A stretch of DNA of 64,000 bases from a virus: IMG/VR virus record IMGVR_UViG_3300035701_000008, positions 49,587-113,586 of that record. The stretch is one strand, 5' to 3'. A program made the translations under genes and the position numbers. Positions 32,644-41,521 of this stretch are shown one piece after another (position 1 is the first letter of the stretch; every line of letters begins with the position of its first letter). The notes beneath the pieces are model-generated. The model was not told the DNA's origin, did not search any database, and saw only the letters and a program-made list of their open reading frames with translations.

Positions 32644-32653
32644 AATACGTTGT

Positions 32654-32767
32654 TTAAAAATGACTACCTAATGCAGCATCAATTTGATTATTAATATGTC
32701 TTTGTTCCCAAATGGTAAGCTCATCATATGCTTTACCATAATACCTCTGTGCAAATTCTTCTTCCAT
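32654..32767 (-). CDS. Small hypothetical protein
   Basis: 37 residues: MEEEFAQRYYGKAYDELTIW, then EQRHINNQIDAALGSHF. Clean spacing (10 nt) to the next start. Helical. Not recognised. Confidence 0.5.
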   Translation of the reverse strand: MEEEFAQRYYGKAYDELTIWEQRHINNQIDAALGSHF

Positions 32768-33053
32768 AATATATATGTATTTGATTTGTGTTTTACACCT
32801 AAAACTTTATTATCTCTGTATCACTATTGAAAAGTTGGATACTTGACCATAATTTGTATATATGGAAAGAAACTGGTGTCCTCAACATCTTGGAAGGTTA
32901 TTGAGTTTTTTATGAGAGCTTGATTTCCTCTCTTGTGTTATGTTAGCCTAACAGAACCTCTTTCTCCACACCTAATCCTTGGATTATACAGTGGCTGGTT
33001 GTTAACACAATGTAAATGTGAAAGAATATTCTCTACATTGTGTACTAGTATTA
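32768..33053 (-). other. Non-coding stretch with a 10-bp stem
   Basis: 286 bp without a credible gene. It contains the perfect 10-bp inverted repeat ACACAATGTA/TACATTGTGT (33,005-33,043, 19-nt loop) and a smaller GAGAG/CTCTC hairpin. It could encode a small RNA or be a long leader for the 37-residue gene. No clear promoter or terminator found. Confidence 0.4.
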
Positions 33054-33287
33054 TTAATCACACCAACTTCTAGAACAAGAAGGACATGATGTTATGTGTG
33101 AACCAGAAGACATTTTAAATGCATCATCCTCTCCATATCTATCAACTAACATTTCTCCTAGTGTTTCAAGTTTACCATATTTATCATCTCTAACCCAATT
33201 ATACATGTGATTACATGATTTATATGCGAATAGAGGAACTTTGTTGGTTTCACAATATATTCTCTGATTGTCGTAGTGTATATCCAT
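33054..33287 (-). CDS. Small zinc-ribbon-like protein
   Basis: 77 residues. C-terminal SHITSCPSCSRSWCD carries a CPxC pair plus another Cys, with earlier Cys12, Cys25 and His27 as possible ligands. Function unknown. Confidence 0.55.
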   Translation of the reverse strand: MDIHYDNQRIYCETNKVPLFAYKSCNHMYNWVRDDKYGKLETLGEMLVDRYGEDDAFKMSSGSHITSCPSCSRSWCD

Positions 33288-33300
33288 TGTTATAATGTAT

Positions 33301-33441
33301 TTAAAAAGAATTGTTATCTATATATGATAATAGTTCAAGAACAATATCTCGTTGTCCTAAGAAGTATTCATAATCTAGTATATTATCACTAAGTAATATA
33401 TTATCTATTTCTTTAAGCTTGTTATGTAACCATGTCTTCAT
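33301..33441 (-). CDS. Small helical protein, paralogue at 31,997
   Basis: ATG at 33,441 (MKTWLHNKLKEIDNILL...) gives 46 residues; the longer frame lacks sense as a protein. It shares the 'YEYFLGQ...LELL' unit with the gene at 31,997-32,200. Function unknown. Confidence 0.55.
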   Translation of the reverse strand: MKTWLHNKLKEIDNILLSDNILDYEYFLGQRDIVLELLSYIDNNSF

Positions 33442-33669
33442 GAATGCTATATTTATTGCTTTGTTTATTGTTATTTGTGTTTGTTCTTGATTGATGTTTA
33501 TGCTAATGAGGTGTACGCTACAACATATATATACACCCAAAAAGTTTTTTTCTCCCTCGTAAAAAGTTTTATTACATATATATATAGGTATAAACTTTTC
33601 CACTAGGAAGAAATAAACTTTTTTCCACTCCTATATATATAGGAAGGATGAATATAGATTTATATACGT
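33442..33669. repeat. AT-rich region with short repeats
   Basis: No gene supported. On the minus strand AGTGGAAAAAAGTTTAT and AGTGGAAAAGTTTAT occur as neighbouring direct copies, flanked by CCTATATATATAGG (33,630-33,643, a perfect palindrome) and another TATATATA run. Possibly a regulatory region for the small gene downstream. Confidence 0.4.
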
Positions 33670-33694
33670 AAAAAAAAAGGCTCGTTAGAGCCTT
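33670..33694 (-). terminator. Intrinsic terminator
   Basis: Minus strand AAGGCTC-4 nt-GAGCCTT followed by nine Ts. Directly after the first leftward gene, which is therefore probably expressed as a single-gene transcript. Confidence 0.85.
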
Positions 33695-33698
33695 TTCA

Positions 33699-34052
33699 TT
33701 AACCTAAATCATTGTATTCTTCTACTGAAGCTTTAGCTTCAGGCTTGAAGTTCTCAATAGTCATAGATTCAAGCGTAATTTCATTACGTTTCAATCCTAT
33801 TAACTTCTTAAATGTAATGTAACTTACCATAGCAAGTTTACCATCATCATTAGTATCAAGTTTTAAGCTTTCAATACCACCATCTTCTAAAGCAGTAAAG
33901 AAGCTTTCATCATTGCTGATAAATACTTTACCATCATAATTAAATCTACGATAGAATTGTCCTTCCATTTTTGTACCTGTTGCGTAAGGTAATAATCCAC
34001 TAATTGTTTGAATCCCTAAGATGTCTTTTGCATTCACTGTTTGAATAGCCAT
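33699..34052 (-). CDS. First leftward protein, unknown function
   Basis: 117 residues, TAA stop just before a terminator. ILGIQTISGLLPYATGTKMEG, KVFISNDESFFTALEDGG and SYITFKKLIGLKRNEITLE suggest a small alpha/beta protein. A single-gene transcript with a strong terminator right at the divergent region suggests high early expression. Not recognised. Confidence 0.65.
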   Translation of the reverse strand: MAIQTVNAKDILGIQTISGLLPYATGTKMEGQFYRRFNYDGKVFISNDESFFTALEDGGIESLKLDTNDDGKLAMVSYITFKKLIGLKRNEITLESMTIENFKPEAKASVEEYNDLG

Positions 34053-34379
34053 AATTTCTGTTTTTTAATTGTTTAATGGGGGAGCACCCCGCTCACCCAA
34101 ACATAGGTGGGGTAGTTGATTGGAAGTGGTCTCACATCCCACATACACAATGGGTTTCCAAATTTTGAAAAAAAATTTTAAAAAAGTTTTGGCTGGTATG
34201 TATTTTATGCATTACCTTTGGTGGGTGGGTGGGTATGTCTATATAAGTATATGTTATCTGTATACATCTATAGAGAAAGTTTTCATAATATAGCATAGGT
34301 ATTAAATATTTTATCTATATATGTATTTTATATATCTTTATTGTATATCTTTGTCATATGATTAGATAAAAACTACATT
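34053..34379. promoter_or_regulatory. Divergent intergenic region between the two arms
   Basis: 327 bp, no gene. Leftward: TATGTTTG -7 element (34,098-34,105) and a leader hairpin (GAGC-GGGGT-GCTC). Rightward: TATCTTTG (34,346-34,353), 27 nt before the ATG at 34,380. Good -33 TTTG boxes are missing on both sides. Between them: an A/T block (34,161-34,190) and GGTGGGTGGGTGGG (34,220-34,233), a likely G-quadruplex. This is the transcription divide and a candidate origin or control site. Confidence 0.65.
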
Positions 34380-34769
34380 ATGATTATACAAAAACTTAAA
34401 AGATCTATTGATACAGACATAGAATTAGCTGAGAAATATTATAGTTTATTATCAGCTGTTAACTCTCTTAAACTAACAGAGAGAGAAATACAACTCATAG
34501 CTTTTACATCTATTAAAGGGAATATTACATATGCTAATGTTAGAGAGGAGTTTTGTAATAAGTATAATAGTACATCTCCTTCTATTAACAACATTATATC
34601 AAAGCTTAAGAAGATAGGTATATTCATCAAGGAGAATGGTAAGGTGAAAGTTAATCCAATTATATCAATTGATTTCACAAAAGATTTAACGTTAGAAATA
34701 AAACTAGTACATGGAGAAACCACCATCAATGTCAGTAAAGGAGTGGATAATAAAAAGGATGTCAATTAA
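34380..34769 (+). CDS. Conserved crAss-phage protein, winged-helix-like
   Basis: 129 residues. LKLTEREIQLIAFTSIKGNI, then REEFCNKYNSTSPSINNIISKLKKIGIFIKENGKVKVNP forms a winged-helix reading unit with a beta wing, followed by a beta end. This pattern is often found at the start of the crAss late module. It probably binds DNA and may regulate the rightward unit. It overlaps the IHF-like gene by 59 nt. Confidence 0.65.
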   Translation: MIIQKLKRSIDTDIELAEKYYSLLSAVNSLKLTEREIQLIAFTSIKGNITYANVREEFCNKYNSTSPSINNIISKLKKIGIFIKENGKVKVNPIISIDFTKDLTLEIKLVHGETTINVSKGVDNKKDVN

Positions 34770-35100
34770 TATGGTGATATCTGAGAAGGTGATTGAGCAA
34801 GTGGTTAATCATCAGTTTGATTCTGCCAATGATGCTCTCACATCAAATGATACATTAGAGATATCTGGGTTTGGGAAGTTTTTGTTTAATAAGAAGAAAG
34901 CTCAGTTACATTATGAGAAGCTTCTTAAGATAAAGAAAGCTTATGAGAACATGTTAGAGGATCCATCTATTACAGATAAGAAAAGACATTCTACAGAGAT
35001 GAGAATGTTGACAGTGACAAATGATTTAAGAATATTAAAACCAAAAATAAATGAAGCTAACACAGATATACGAGGGATGGAAGAATCATCTTCTTCCTGA
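34711..35100 (+). CDS. IHF/HU-family DNA-binding protein
   Basis: 129 residues from ATG 34,711; ATG 34,729 (MSVKEWIIKRMS...) is an equally good start. SEKVIEQVVNHQFDSANDAL, then NDTLEISGFGKFLFNKKKA match the HU/IHF dimerisation helices and first beta strands; the usual long DNA-binding arm is replaced by a helical extension (LHYEKLLKIKKAYENML). IHF-like proteins of this type are known in crAss-like phages. May bend DNA for packaging or transcription. Confidence 0.75.
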   Translation: MEKPPSMSVKEWIIKRMSINMVISEKVIEQVVNHQFDSANDALTSNDTLEISGFGKFLFNKKKAQLHYEKLLKIKKAYENMLEDPSITDKKRHSTEMRMLTVTNDLRILKPKINEANTDIRGMEESSSS

Positions 35101-35323
35101 AGAGAGAACAAAAGCTTTCATTGAACATGTAAGCTCAGAAAGAATTAGTATATGTGAAGCATGTGATAAGCATTCTTCTAAACATTCTACAATAAGACCA
35201 GATGCACATTGTGTAGAATGTGGATGCACGCTTTCAGCTAAAACAAAATGTTTAACATGTGAATGCCCATTGAAGAAATGGTTAGCACAACCAATACCAA
35301 TAGAAGATGTTAAAACTACGTAA
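35051..35323 (+). CDS. Small zinc-ribbon protein
   Basis: 90 residues. ISICEACDKHSSKHSTIRPDAHCVECGCTLSAKTKCLTCECPLKKW: two CxxC pairs (C34/C37, C54/C57) plus CGC and CPL Cys, the layout of a small zinc-ribbon family frequent in phages of Bacteroidota, 'C..C.......C..CGC.L..K......CPL.KW'. Position between IHF-like and TerS/TerL genes is conserved in crAss-like phages as I recall. Overlaps its neighbours by 50 and 17 nt. Confidence 0.65.
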   Translation: MKLTQIYEGWKNHLLPEERTKAFIEHVSSERISICEACDKHSSKHSTIRPDAHCVECGCTLSAKTKCLTCECPLKKWLAQPIPIEDVKTT

Positions 35324-35591
35324 GATACCATTAGGACCATTCATTGAAATGCTTCAAGACCTATGGGAGAATGGGGCTGATTTTATTGATTTATCAGGTG
35401 AGCAAAGCAATGATAATGATCCATTAGCAAGAGACACAATACAGATAACAGTGAAGCCTGAATATTTATCTAATGAGGAGGAGGATGTAATAGAGCTTAT
35501 ACAAGAAGTGGAATTAGATTATTCTAATGATGATATACCAAGCACTATTAGAAAGACATTATCTGATGATGACATAAATGAATTAATATAA
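35307..35591 (+). CDS. Acidic hypothetical protein
   Basis: 94 residues, strongly acidic, with GPFIEMLQDLWENGADFIDL and a helical C-terminus. TAATG coupling to the next gene. Function unknown; small late-module protein. Confidence 0.6.
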   Translation: MLKLRKIPLGPFIEMLQDLWENGADFIDLSGEQSNDNDPLARDTIQITVKPEYLSNEEEDVIELIQEVELDYSNDDIPSTIRKTLSDDDINELI

Positions 35592-35860
35592 TGGCAAAAC
35601 CAAACTATTATCGTCAAATTATACAGACATTAGGAAGATTGTATAAAGCCCATCCCTTCTATAATATGGGACAACATATATCTACAGCAGTGGATGGTTC
35701 TGAGTTATGGGGAGTGTCAGATAAAGAACTATTTCTTTCCTTACAGAAATATGAAGCAAACCTAGAGATGGATGTCAATCATAATGAAGAAGAAATAGAA
35801 GCCATTATAAAAGATGGCATGAATTTGGAAAGAACATTATTTGAAGAGGAGGAAGATTAA
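35591..35860 (+). CDS. Conserved-looking small late protein
   Basis: 89 residues: YYRQIIQTLGRLYKAHPFYNMGQHISTAVD and LWGVSDKELFLSLQKYEANLEMD. This 'YNLGRHLATAxD.....W.sDKE...aL.kY' pattern recurs in crAss-like phages before TerL. Function unknown. Confidence 0.65.
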   Translation: MAKPNYYRQIIQTLGRLYKAHPFYNMGQHISTAVDGSELWGVSDKELFLSLQKYEANLEMDVNHNEEEIEAIIKDGMNLERTLFEEEED

Positions 35861-35886
35861 TAACACAATATAATACCAACTACATA

Positions 35887-36438
35887 ATGATAATTGTAAA
35901 TAAACTTTACAGAAAAAATTTCAATCAATACAATGTAGAAGATTGGAAGTATATATTCTCAATATATGCATTAAGAGATAGATACAACTTTACAGAAGAA
36001 GAATTTTTAGCTGCTGAATTAATAGATAAAGTTGAGATGATGAAAAAAATGGATGATAATCTTTTTGTAAAAGGAACCATCGATATTGATTCACTACATA
36101 AAAACGAATCAGTGTTTGCACCATGTCCAGAAGATGAAGGATGTAAAGTGATTCAAGATTTTTTAGAGGATGAAGATGTAAAAGATAAAAATCCATCTAA
36201 ATATGAGATACCAGCATGTGATCCAGAAAATAGTTGTGATGTAATACAAGATTTTTTAGAAGAAGATGGTATAGATAAATTTGCTATATTTCGTAATATT
36301 CAAAGTGACTACTATAGTGAGATTTATCAATGCCAAAATAGAATAGAAGAATGTAAAAAGAAAATCAGAGCAGAGATACAAGATATACAAGTGTATAGAC
36401 AAAAATTGGATGAAGCATTTAACCAATATATAGAATAA
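35887..36438 (+). CDS. Hypothetical protein with repeated Cys/acidic motif
   Basis: 183 residues. An internal repeat is visible: CPEDEGCKVIQDFLEDEDV and CDPENSCDVIQDFLEEDGI, about 40 residues apart. The C-terminus is a coiled coil (YQCQNRIEECKKKIRAEIQD). TAATG overlap with the next gene. Not recognised; a terminase- or portal-linked role is only positional. Confidence 0.55.
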   Translation: MIIVNKLYRKNFNQYNVEDWKYIFSIYALRDRYNFTEEEFLAAELIDKVEMMKKMDDNLFVKGTIDIDSLHKNESVFAPCPEDEGCKVIQDFLEDEDVKDKNPSKYEIPACDPENSCDVIQDFLEEDGIDKFAIFRNIQSDYYSEIYQCQNRIEECKKKIRAEIQDIQVYRQKLDEAFNQYIE

Positions 36439-36770
36439 TGGCAATAAAGAAAACTACATACATAAATACAGAACTTGATTGGGCTGAAGAACAATTATCA
36501 AGCTGGAAGCAATACGTTGATGCTAATCCCTTACATACATTAGAGGATAGAATCAAATGGAAGGAAACTAAAGCTGGTGGTGCTATGCCTATGGTGATAG
36601 CAAGCATTGAAGCTCAGGGTAAGTTTGTACAAGAGACAATGAAAAACTATCTAGCTCTCCTTGAACAAGTGGAAAAGCTTAGAGAGAAAGAAGAAGCAAA
36701 GGTGGTTCCTGTTAGAGGTGGTGCTGAGCTTGGATCTATGGCAGAAGATTTTTTAAAAGGTAGAAGATGA
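36438..36770 (+). CDS. Candidate small terminase subunit
   Basis: 110 residues directly upstream of TerL, overlapping it by 4 nt (ATGA). LDWAEEQLSSWKQYVDANPLHTLEDRIKW is helical, and QAKFVQETMKNYLALLEQVEKLREKEE-type residues form a coiled coil as in TerS oligomerisation domains. No DNA-binding HTH is clear. Assignment is by position, size and coiled coil. Confidence 0.5.
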   Translation: MAIKKTTYINTELDWAEEQLSSWKQYVDANPLHTLEDRIKWKETKAGGAMPMVIASIEAQGKFVQETMKNYLALLEQVEKLREKEEAKVVPVRGGAELGSMAEDFLKGRR

Positions 36771-38794
36771 TAGATGGTTTACAAAGTATTGACTACAAAG
36801 ACTGGTTCATTAACCAAAAGAGAGTTCCACAAAAAGATTCAGAGGAATATAGGGAGTTCTATGCTTTTCATAAACAACTATGTATTGATGGCTGTACAAT
36901 GGGAGGAGTTTATATCAATCCTTTTCTATATTGGCATTTAAACTTCTGGAATACAGAGGTGGATACAATAGATGAGAGAGGAAGGATTAATCAGAAATAT
37001 GCTAATCCATATCTACGTGATAACGAATGGATTATAACAAACGAAATAGATAGAGCACATATAGAAAAGAAAGGCCTAGTTATACTAGGCATTAGACGTT
37101 TAGCTAAGTCAGTAATTGAGAGCTCTTACATAGGTCATGGGGCAACGTTTGATGAAAACTCCCAGAACATTATTGCAGGATTGAATGCTCCCGATATAAA
37201 GCTTATTACAGATAAGATTGACAAAGGATTAAACTTCTTACCTGAAGCCTGGAGATGGCAGAGGGTAGAAGACAATTGGAAAAACCAAGTTACATTAGGG
37301 ATCAAGACAAAAGCAGGAGAGAGAATCCCCTTTTCTCAGATCCTTATTCGTAACTTAGATGGTGGTAACAATGAAGAAGCTATTGCAGGTACAAAACCTA
37401 GAAGGCTTATCATTGATGAGATAGGTAAGGGTAATTTTCTCAGAGGATTACAAGCTGCAACACCAGGTTTCACCACACCATTTGGATGGGGATGTAGCCC
37501 TATACTTACAGGTACAGGTGGAGATATGCAGAACTTCATGGATGCAAAAAGCTTAATGTTTGATGTACAGAATTTTAACTTCCTAGAATACAATAGTGTA
37601 AAGGATGATCAAAGAATCCATGGACTATTCATCTCCCATAAATATAGAATGGAAGCTAAAGAAGAATCTTCATTAGGAGCTTTTTTAGAACAACCAGCAG
37701 AATCAGAACTGCATAATGTAAAAATGCTAGTCTCTAATGAAGAGAAAGCAGATAAGATTACAAATGACAATCTTGAAAGATTAAAGAAAGCTGGTGATAG
37801 ACTAGCTTATTTAAAAGAGAAAATGTATTATCCACAAGAGGTGGATGATATATTCTTGAATGAAGATACAAACATATTTGATATAGAAGCATCTAAACGT
37901 CAGAAGACTAGACTATTAGCACAAGAAAGAACAGGTACACCTGTTATTTTATTTGATGATGGTGATGGTGTTAAACATGAGTTTACAGATAAACTTCCTA
38001 TATCAAACTTCCCACTTAAGAATAGTGATAACAAAGATGCTCCTGTAGTGATATATGAGTTTCCAGTTGAAAGTCCTCCATATGGATTATATGTAGCAGG
38101 TATTGACCCTTATAGACAGGGTAAGTCTGCTTATAGTTCGTCTTTAGGATCTGTGTATATATACAAACGTATGCACGCAATATCTGGAGAGAAGTATCAA
38201 GATATGTTTGTAGCTAGTTATTGTGCTAGACCAGACAAGAAAGAAACATGGGAAGAACAAGCTCGCTATCTAATTAAGTATTACAATGCTAGAGCACTAT
38301 GTGAGAATGATGAAATCTCTTTTATTGATTACATGATAGCTAAAGGAGATAGCCACTACCTTGAGAGACAACCAGATTGGTTAAAAGAAATAGTTCCAAA
38401 CACCACTGTTAGAAGAGACTTTGGAATACATAGATCTTCTGAGAAAATACGAGACTTCTTACATGGATGTCTTAAGAAATATACAGAAGAAGTTATACAT
38501 ACAGAGAAGGATGATAATGGAAACATTAAGTCTGAGATAAAGGGTATGGCTAAGATATTTGATCCTGTTCTACTTGAAGAAATGATTCAGTATAATGAAC
38601 AGGGTAACTTTGATAGAATTATTGCAGCAGAGCTTGCAATAGCTCTAGCAATGAAACTAGATCCCATTATGGGAAAAATAGGGGGAGAGCAAGATGTAAG
38701 AATACAATCAATGTTCAAGAAGAACAAAAAGAATAGACTGTTTACAGAAAGCAGAACAATGTTTAACACACCAAAAAATAAATTGTTTACATAA
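36767..38794 (+). CDS. terL: Terminase large subunit
   Basis: 675 residues. Walker A-type loop LGIRRLAKSV (107-116), Walker B RRLIIDEIGKG (212-222), then coupling motif LTGTGGD near 248. The C-terminal nuclease starts at VAGIDPYRQGKS (443-454) with its first metal Asp; CENDEISFIDY gives later acidic residues. It drives ATP-powered packaging into the prohead at the portal. Stop overlaps the portal start (TAATG). Confidence 0.92.
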   Translation: MIDGLQSIDYKDWFINQKRVPQKDSEEYREFYAFHKQLCIDGCTMGGVYINPFLYWHLNFWNTEVDTIDERGRINQKYANPYLRDNEWIITNEIDRAHIEKKGLVILGIRRLAKSVIESSYIGHGATFDENSQNIIAGLNAPDIKLITDKIDKGLNFLPEAWRWQRVEDNWKNQVTLGIKTKAGERIPFSQILIRNLDGGNNEEAIAGTKPRRLIIDEIGKGNFLRGLQAATPGFTTPFGWGCSPILTGTGGDMQNFMDAKSLMFDVQNFNFLEYNSVKDDQRIHGLFISHKYRMEAKEESSLGAFLEQPAESELHNVKMLVSNEEKADKITNDNLERLKKAGDRLAYLKEKMYYPQEVDDIFLNEDTNIFDIEASKRQKTRLLAQERTGTPVILFDDGDGVKHEFTDKLPISNFPLKNSDNKDAPVVIYEFPVESPPYGLYVAGIDPYRQGKSAYSSSLGSVYIYKRMHAISGEKYQDMFVASYCARPDKKETWEEQARYLIKYYNARALCENDEISFIDYMIAKGDSHYLERQPDWLKEIVPNTTVRRDFGIHRSSEKIRDFLHGCLKKYTEEVIHTEKDDNGNIKSEIKGMAKIFDPVLLEEMIQYNEQGNFDRIIAAELAIALAMKLDPIMGKIGGEQDVRIQSMFKKNKKNRLFTESRTMFNTPKNKLFT

Positions 38795-41379
38795 TGGCAA
38801 TAATTAGATATACAAAAGATGCTACCATCAGGTATGCATATTTAAACATCTTCCCTGATCAATTCAAAACTGAGAAAGAAAAGCAAGATGAGAGTTGGAT
38901 CAAGAATACAATGGATTATTTCTCAAACAAAGCATACGCTGAGTATATAAAGAATAGAGATACATTTGTTCCTAATTATGATCTTATGAAAGGAATCCTT
39001 CGTATGGAAGATTTCTATCAAGAACCAGAGGTGAGAAGCTTTACAGATGTTCTTACATCTGATCTTGAGCTTCCTGCTTATGTAAAAATGTATTCAATTA
39101 TCACCACTCCTGTAAATGAGTTAGTTGGAGAAATATCTAAAAGACCTGATACATTTAGAGTGAAAGCTTTTGATGATGATAGTAAATCAGAAGAACTTCA
39201 ATTTAAAACTGATACATTACAACAATATGTAATTAGTCAAGTTAAACAACAGCTTGCTCAAAAAGCAGCAATGGAAGGAGAAGAAATTGATGATGAGCAA
39301 TTACAACAAATGACAATGGAACAGGTTAAAGATGAGCTAGATAGCTATACATCTGTTGCAGAGAAATGGGCTAACCATATTCTTACATGTCAAAAAGCTG
39401 AGTTCAATCTTAAAGAAAAAAGTGAAGATGCATTTAGAGATATGTTAATATCTGCTAGACAGTTCTATCACATATATGAAGACAATAGCAAACTTGGATT
39501 TAACATTGAAGTGGCTAACCCAAAGAACACTTGGTTCCTCACTACACCAGATAGAAAATGGATTTCAGATCCAACAGGTAGAGCACAAGGAGCATATGCT
39601 GCTGGTACTGTACAAGTTATGGAACTTTCAGAAATTATTGAAAGCATACCAGATCTTACAAAAGAAGAGATAGACCACTTACGTAGTTCTTTGCAGGATT
39701 ATGGATTAATCAATGTACGTGAATCAAATCTTGGTAATCCAGATGCTGTTCCAGGACAAGACTCTGTAATGTATGATACATTTGATCCATTAGTTCTTCA
39801 GACAAGAATGATCATTGAATCAGAAATGAAAGAAAACAATGATGGGCTAAAAGACTTCTTAGGCTTAACTAATAATGTAAGCTCATTTGGATATAAGTAT
39901 GTAGTGGTAAGAACCTATTGGATATCTAAAAGAAAAATAGGTAAGTTAATCTTTATAGATGAGATGGGTAATGAGCAATCAATACTTGTTAGTGATGATT
40001 ACAAATCAGGAACTATACCTACACAACAATCATTAGAATGGGGATGGATTAACGAATGGTATCAAGGAACAAAGATTGGTCCAGACATCTATCATATAAA
40101 ACCATTCAAGTTATTAAATTATTGTCCTATTATAGGAACAACATATGAGGTGAAGAATACAGAAGCAAGAAGCTTAGTAGATCTTATGAAACCTTTTCAA
40201 GTGCTATACAATGTTTGTATGAACCAGCTTTACAAACTACTTGAGAAAGAAGTGGGTAAAGTGCAACTTATGTCATTAAGACATATTCCTATTCCTAAAG
40301 ATGGAGATGCACAAGATGCTCTTGATATATGGGAAATGGAAGCACGTAACAGAGGAGTGGTGTTTATTGATGACTCTCCTGAGAACATGAAGAGTCCTAG
40401 TTCATTTAATCAATTTACAGCTCTTGATCTTACACGTACACAGGAGATACAATCTAGATATACATTAGCTCAACAAGTTAAAGCTGAATGTTGGGAACTT
40501 GTAGGTATGTCTAAACAACGTATGGGATCTATTTCTGCCTCTGAAAGTGCAACAGGTACTAACACTGCTATGCAACAAAGTTATTCTCAAACAGAGCCTT
40601 TATTTGTTGCCCATGAATATGTTATGGGACAATTATATCAAGCTATCATAGATGCTGCTTTATATGTAGAATCATCCAAACCACAATCTACATTATCATA
40701 TATTACATCTGAAGGACAATCTGCATTTGTACAAGTGAATGGATCAGATCTCAAATTCAGAGATTTAAAAGTGTTCCTTACTAATAGACCAGAAGATACA
40801 CAGATGTTTAATGAACTTAGACAGCTTTCTCAAGCTATTATTCAAAATGGTGGCACACTTTATGATGTAATAGAATTGTATTCTACTAAGTCTCAAAGAG
40901 AACTTAAGAAAGTGTTCAAAGATCTTAGAGACAGACAAATTGCTCAACAAGAACAAGCTCAACAACTTGAACAACAAAAACTTCAACAGCAACAAGAAGC
41001 TCAACAAGCACAGTTACAACAAGCTATTCAAATGAAGCAAGCTGATCAAGCTCACGATGATTACCAAAAAGAACTTGATAGATTGTCTAAAAAAGAAATT
41101 GCAATCATTCAAGCTACAGGATTTGGTAAGGTGGAAAGTGAAGATGTTAATGATAATACCATCCCTGATGTATTAGAAGTTAGTAGACTAGCCAATGACC
41201 AAGATAAAGTTACAAAAGACTATGGCTTAAAGATGGCTGATATTCAATCTAAGAATAAACAAGCTAGTGATAAATTCTCTATAGAAAAAGAAAAATTACA
41301 AGTGGCTAGAGAGAATATGGCAAACGATCTTGCTGTTGCAAAAGAGAATGCTAAGGGCAGAAATAACAAAAAAGGTTAA
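38794..41379 (+). CDS. Portal protein
   Basis: 861 residues, typical of crAss-type portals. N-terminal half has the clip/wing features: WIKNTMDYFSNKAY, ITTPVNELVGEISKRPD, FLGLTNNVSSFGYKYVVV. The central crown-like part is VGMSKQRMGSISASESATGTNTAMQQSYSQTEPLF. The C-terminal ~160 residues are Gln-rich coiled coil (QQEQAQQLEQQKLQQQQEA), likely the internal barrel or a disordered tail. It is placed between TerL and the scaffold/capsid genes. Confidence 0.88.
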   Translation: MAIIRYTKDATIRYAYLNIFPDQFKTEKEKQDESWIKNTMDYFSNKAYAEYIKNRDTFVPNYDLMKGILRMEDFYQEPEVRSFTDVLTSDLELPAYVKMYSIITTPVNELVGEISKRPDTFRVKAFDDDSKSEELQFKTDTLQQYVISQVKQQLAQKAAMEGEEIDDEQLQQMTMEQVKDELDSYTSVAEKWANHILTCQKAEFNLKEKSEDAFRDMLISARQFYHIYEDNSKLGFNIEVANPKNTWFLTTPDRKWISDPTGRAQGAYAAGTVQVMELSEIIESIPDLTKEEIDHLRSSLQDYGLINVRESNLGNPDAVPGQDSVMYDTFDPLVLQTRMIIESEMKENNDGLKDFLGLTNNVSSFGYKYVVVRTYWISKRKIGKLIFIDEMGNEQSILVSDDYKSGTIPTQQSLEWGWINEWYQGTKIGPDIYHIKPFKLLNYCPIIGTTYEVKNTEARSLVDLMKPFQVLYNVCMNQLYKLLEKEVGKVQLMSLRHIPIPKDGDAQDALDIWEMEARNRGVVFIDDSPENMKSPSSFNQFTALDLTRTQEIQSRYTLAQQVKAECWELVGMSKQRMGSISASESATGTNTAMQQSYSQTEPLFVAHEYVMGQLYQAIIDAALYVESSKPQSTLSYITSEGQSAFVQVNGSDLKFRDLKVFLTNRPEDTQMFNELRQLSQAIIQNGGTLYDVIELYSTKSQRELKKVFKDLRDRQIAQQEQAQQLEQQKLQQQQEAQQAQLQQAIQMKQADQAHDDYQKELDRLSKKEIAIIQATGFGKVESEDVNDNTIPDVLEVSRLANDQDKVTKDYGLKMADIQSKNKQASDKFSIEKEKLQVARENMANDLAVAKENAKGRNNKKG

Positions 41380-41385
41380 AAAACT

Positions 41386-41403
41386 TCTCCTCGAAAGAGG
41401 AGA
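41386..41403. other. GAAA-loop hairpin after the portal gene
   Basis: TCTCCTC-GAAA-GAGGAGA, seven perfect pairs with a GNRA loop. On the plus strand no T run follows, so rather an mRNA stability or processing element than a terminator. Confidence 0.5.
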
Positions 41404-41521
41404 TAAAAATATTAATGCTATATTATCAAGAAAAACAGATCACATTGATACATAAGTCTTTGATATTAGAAACTCTTATTATACTTTTACAGAAATAAAC
41501 CAAACATAAATACAACTACAT

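Noticed and set aside
33699-34052. Relation of the first leftward protein to the major capsid protein through the shared start MAIQT
   Set aside because: Similarity ends after five residues and the remainder is unrelated.
34439-34765. 108-residue minus-strand frame
   Set aside because: Complement of the conserved winged-helix-like gene; composition is that of a shadow.
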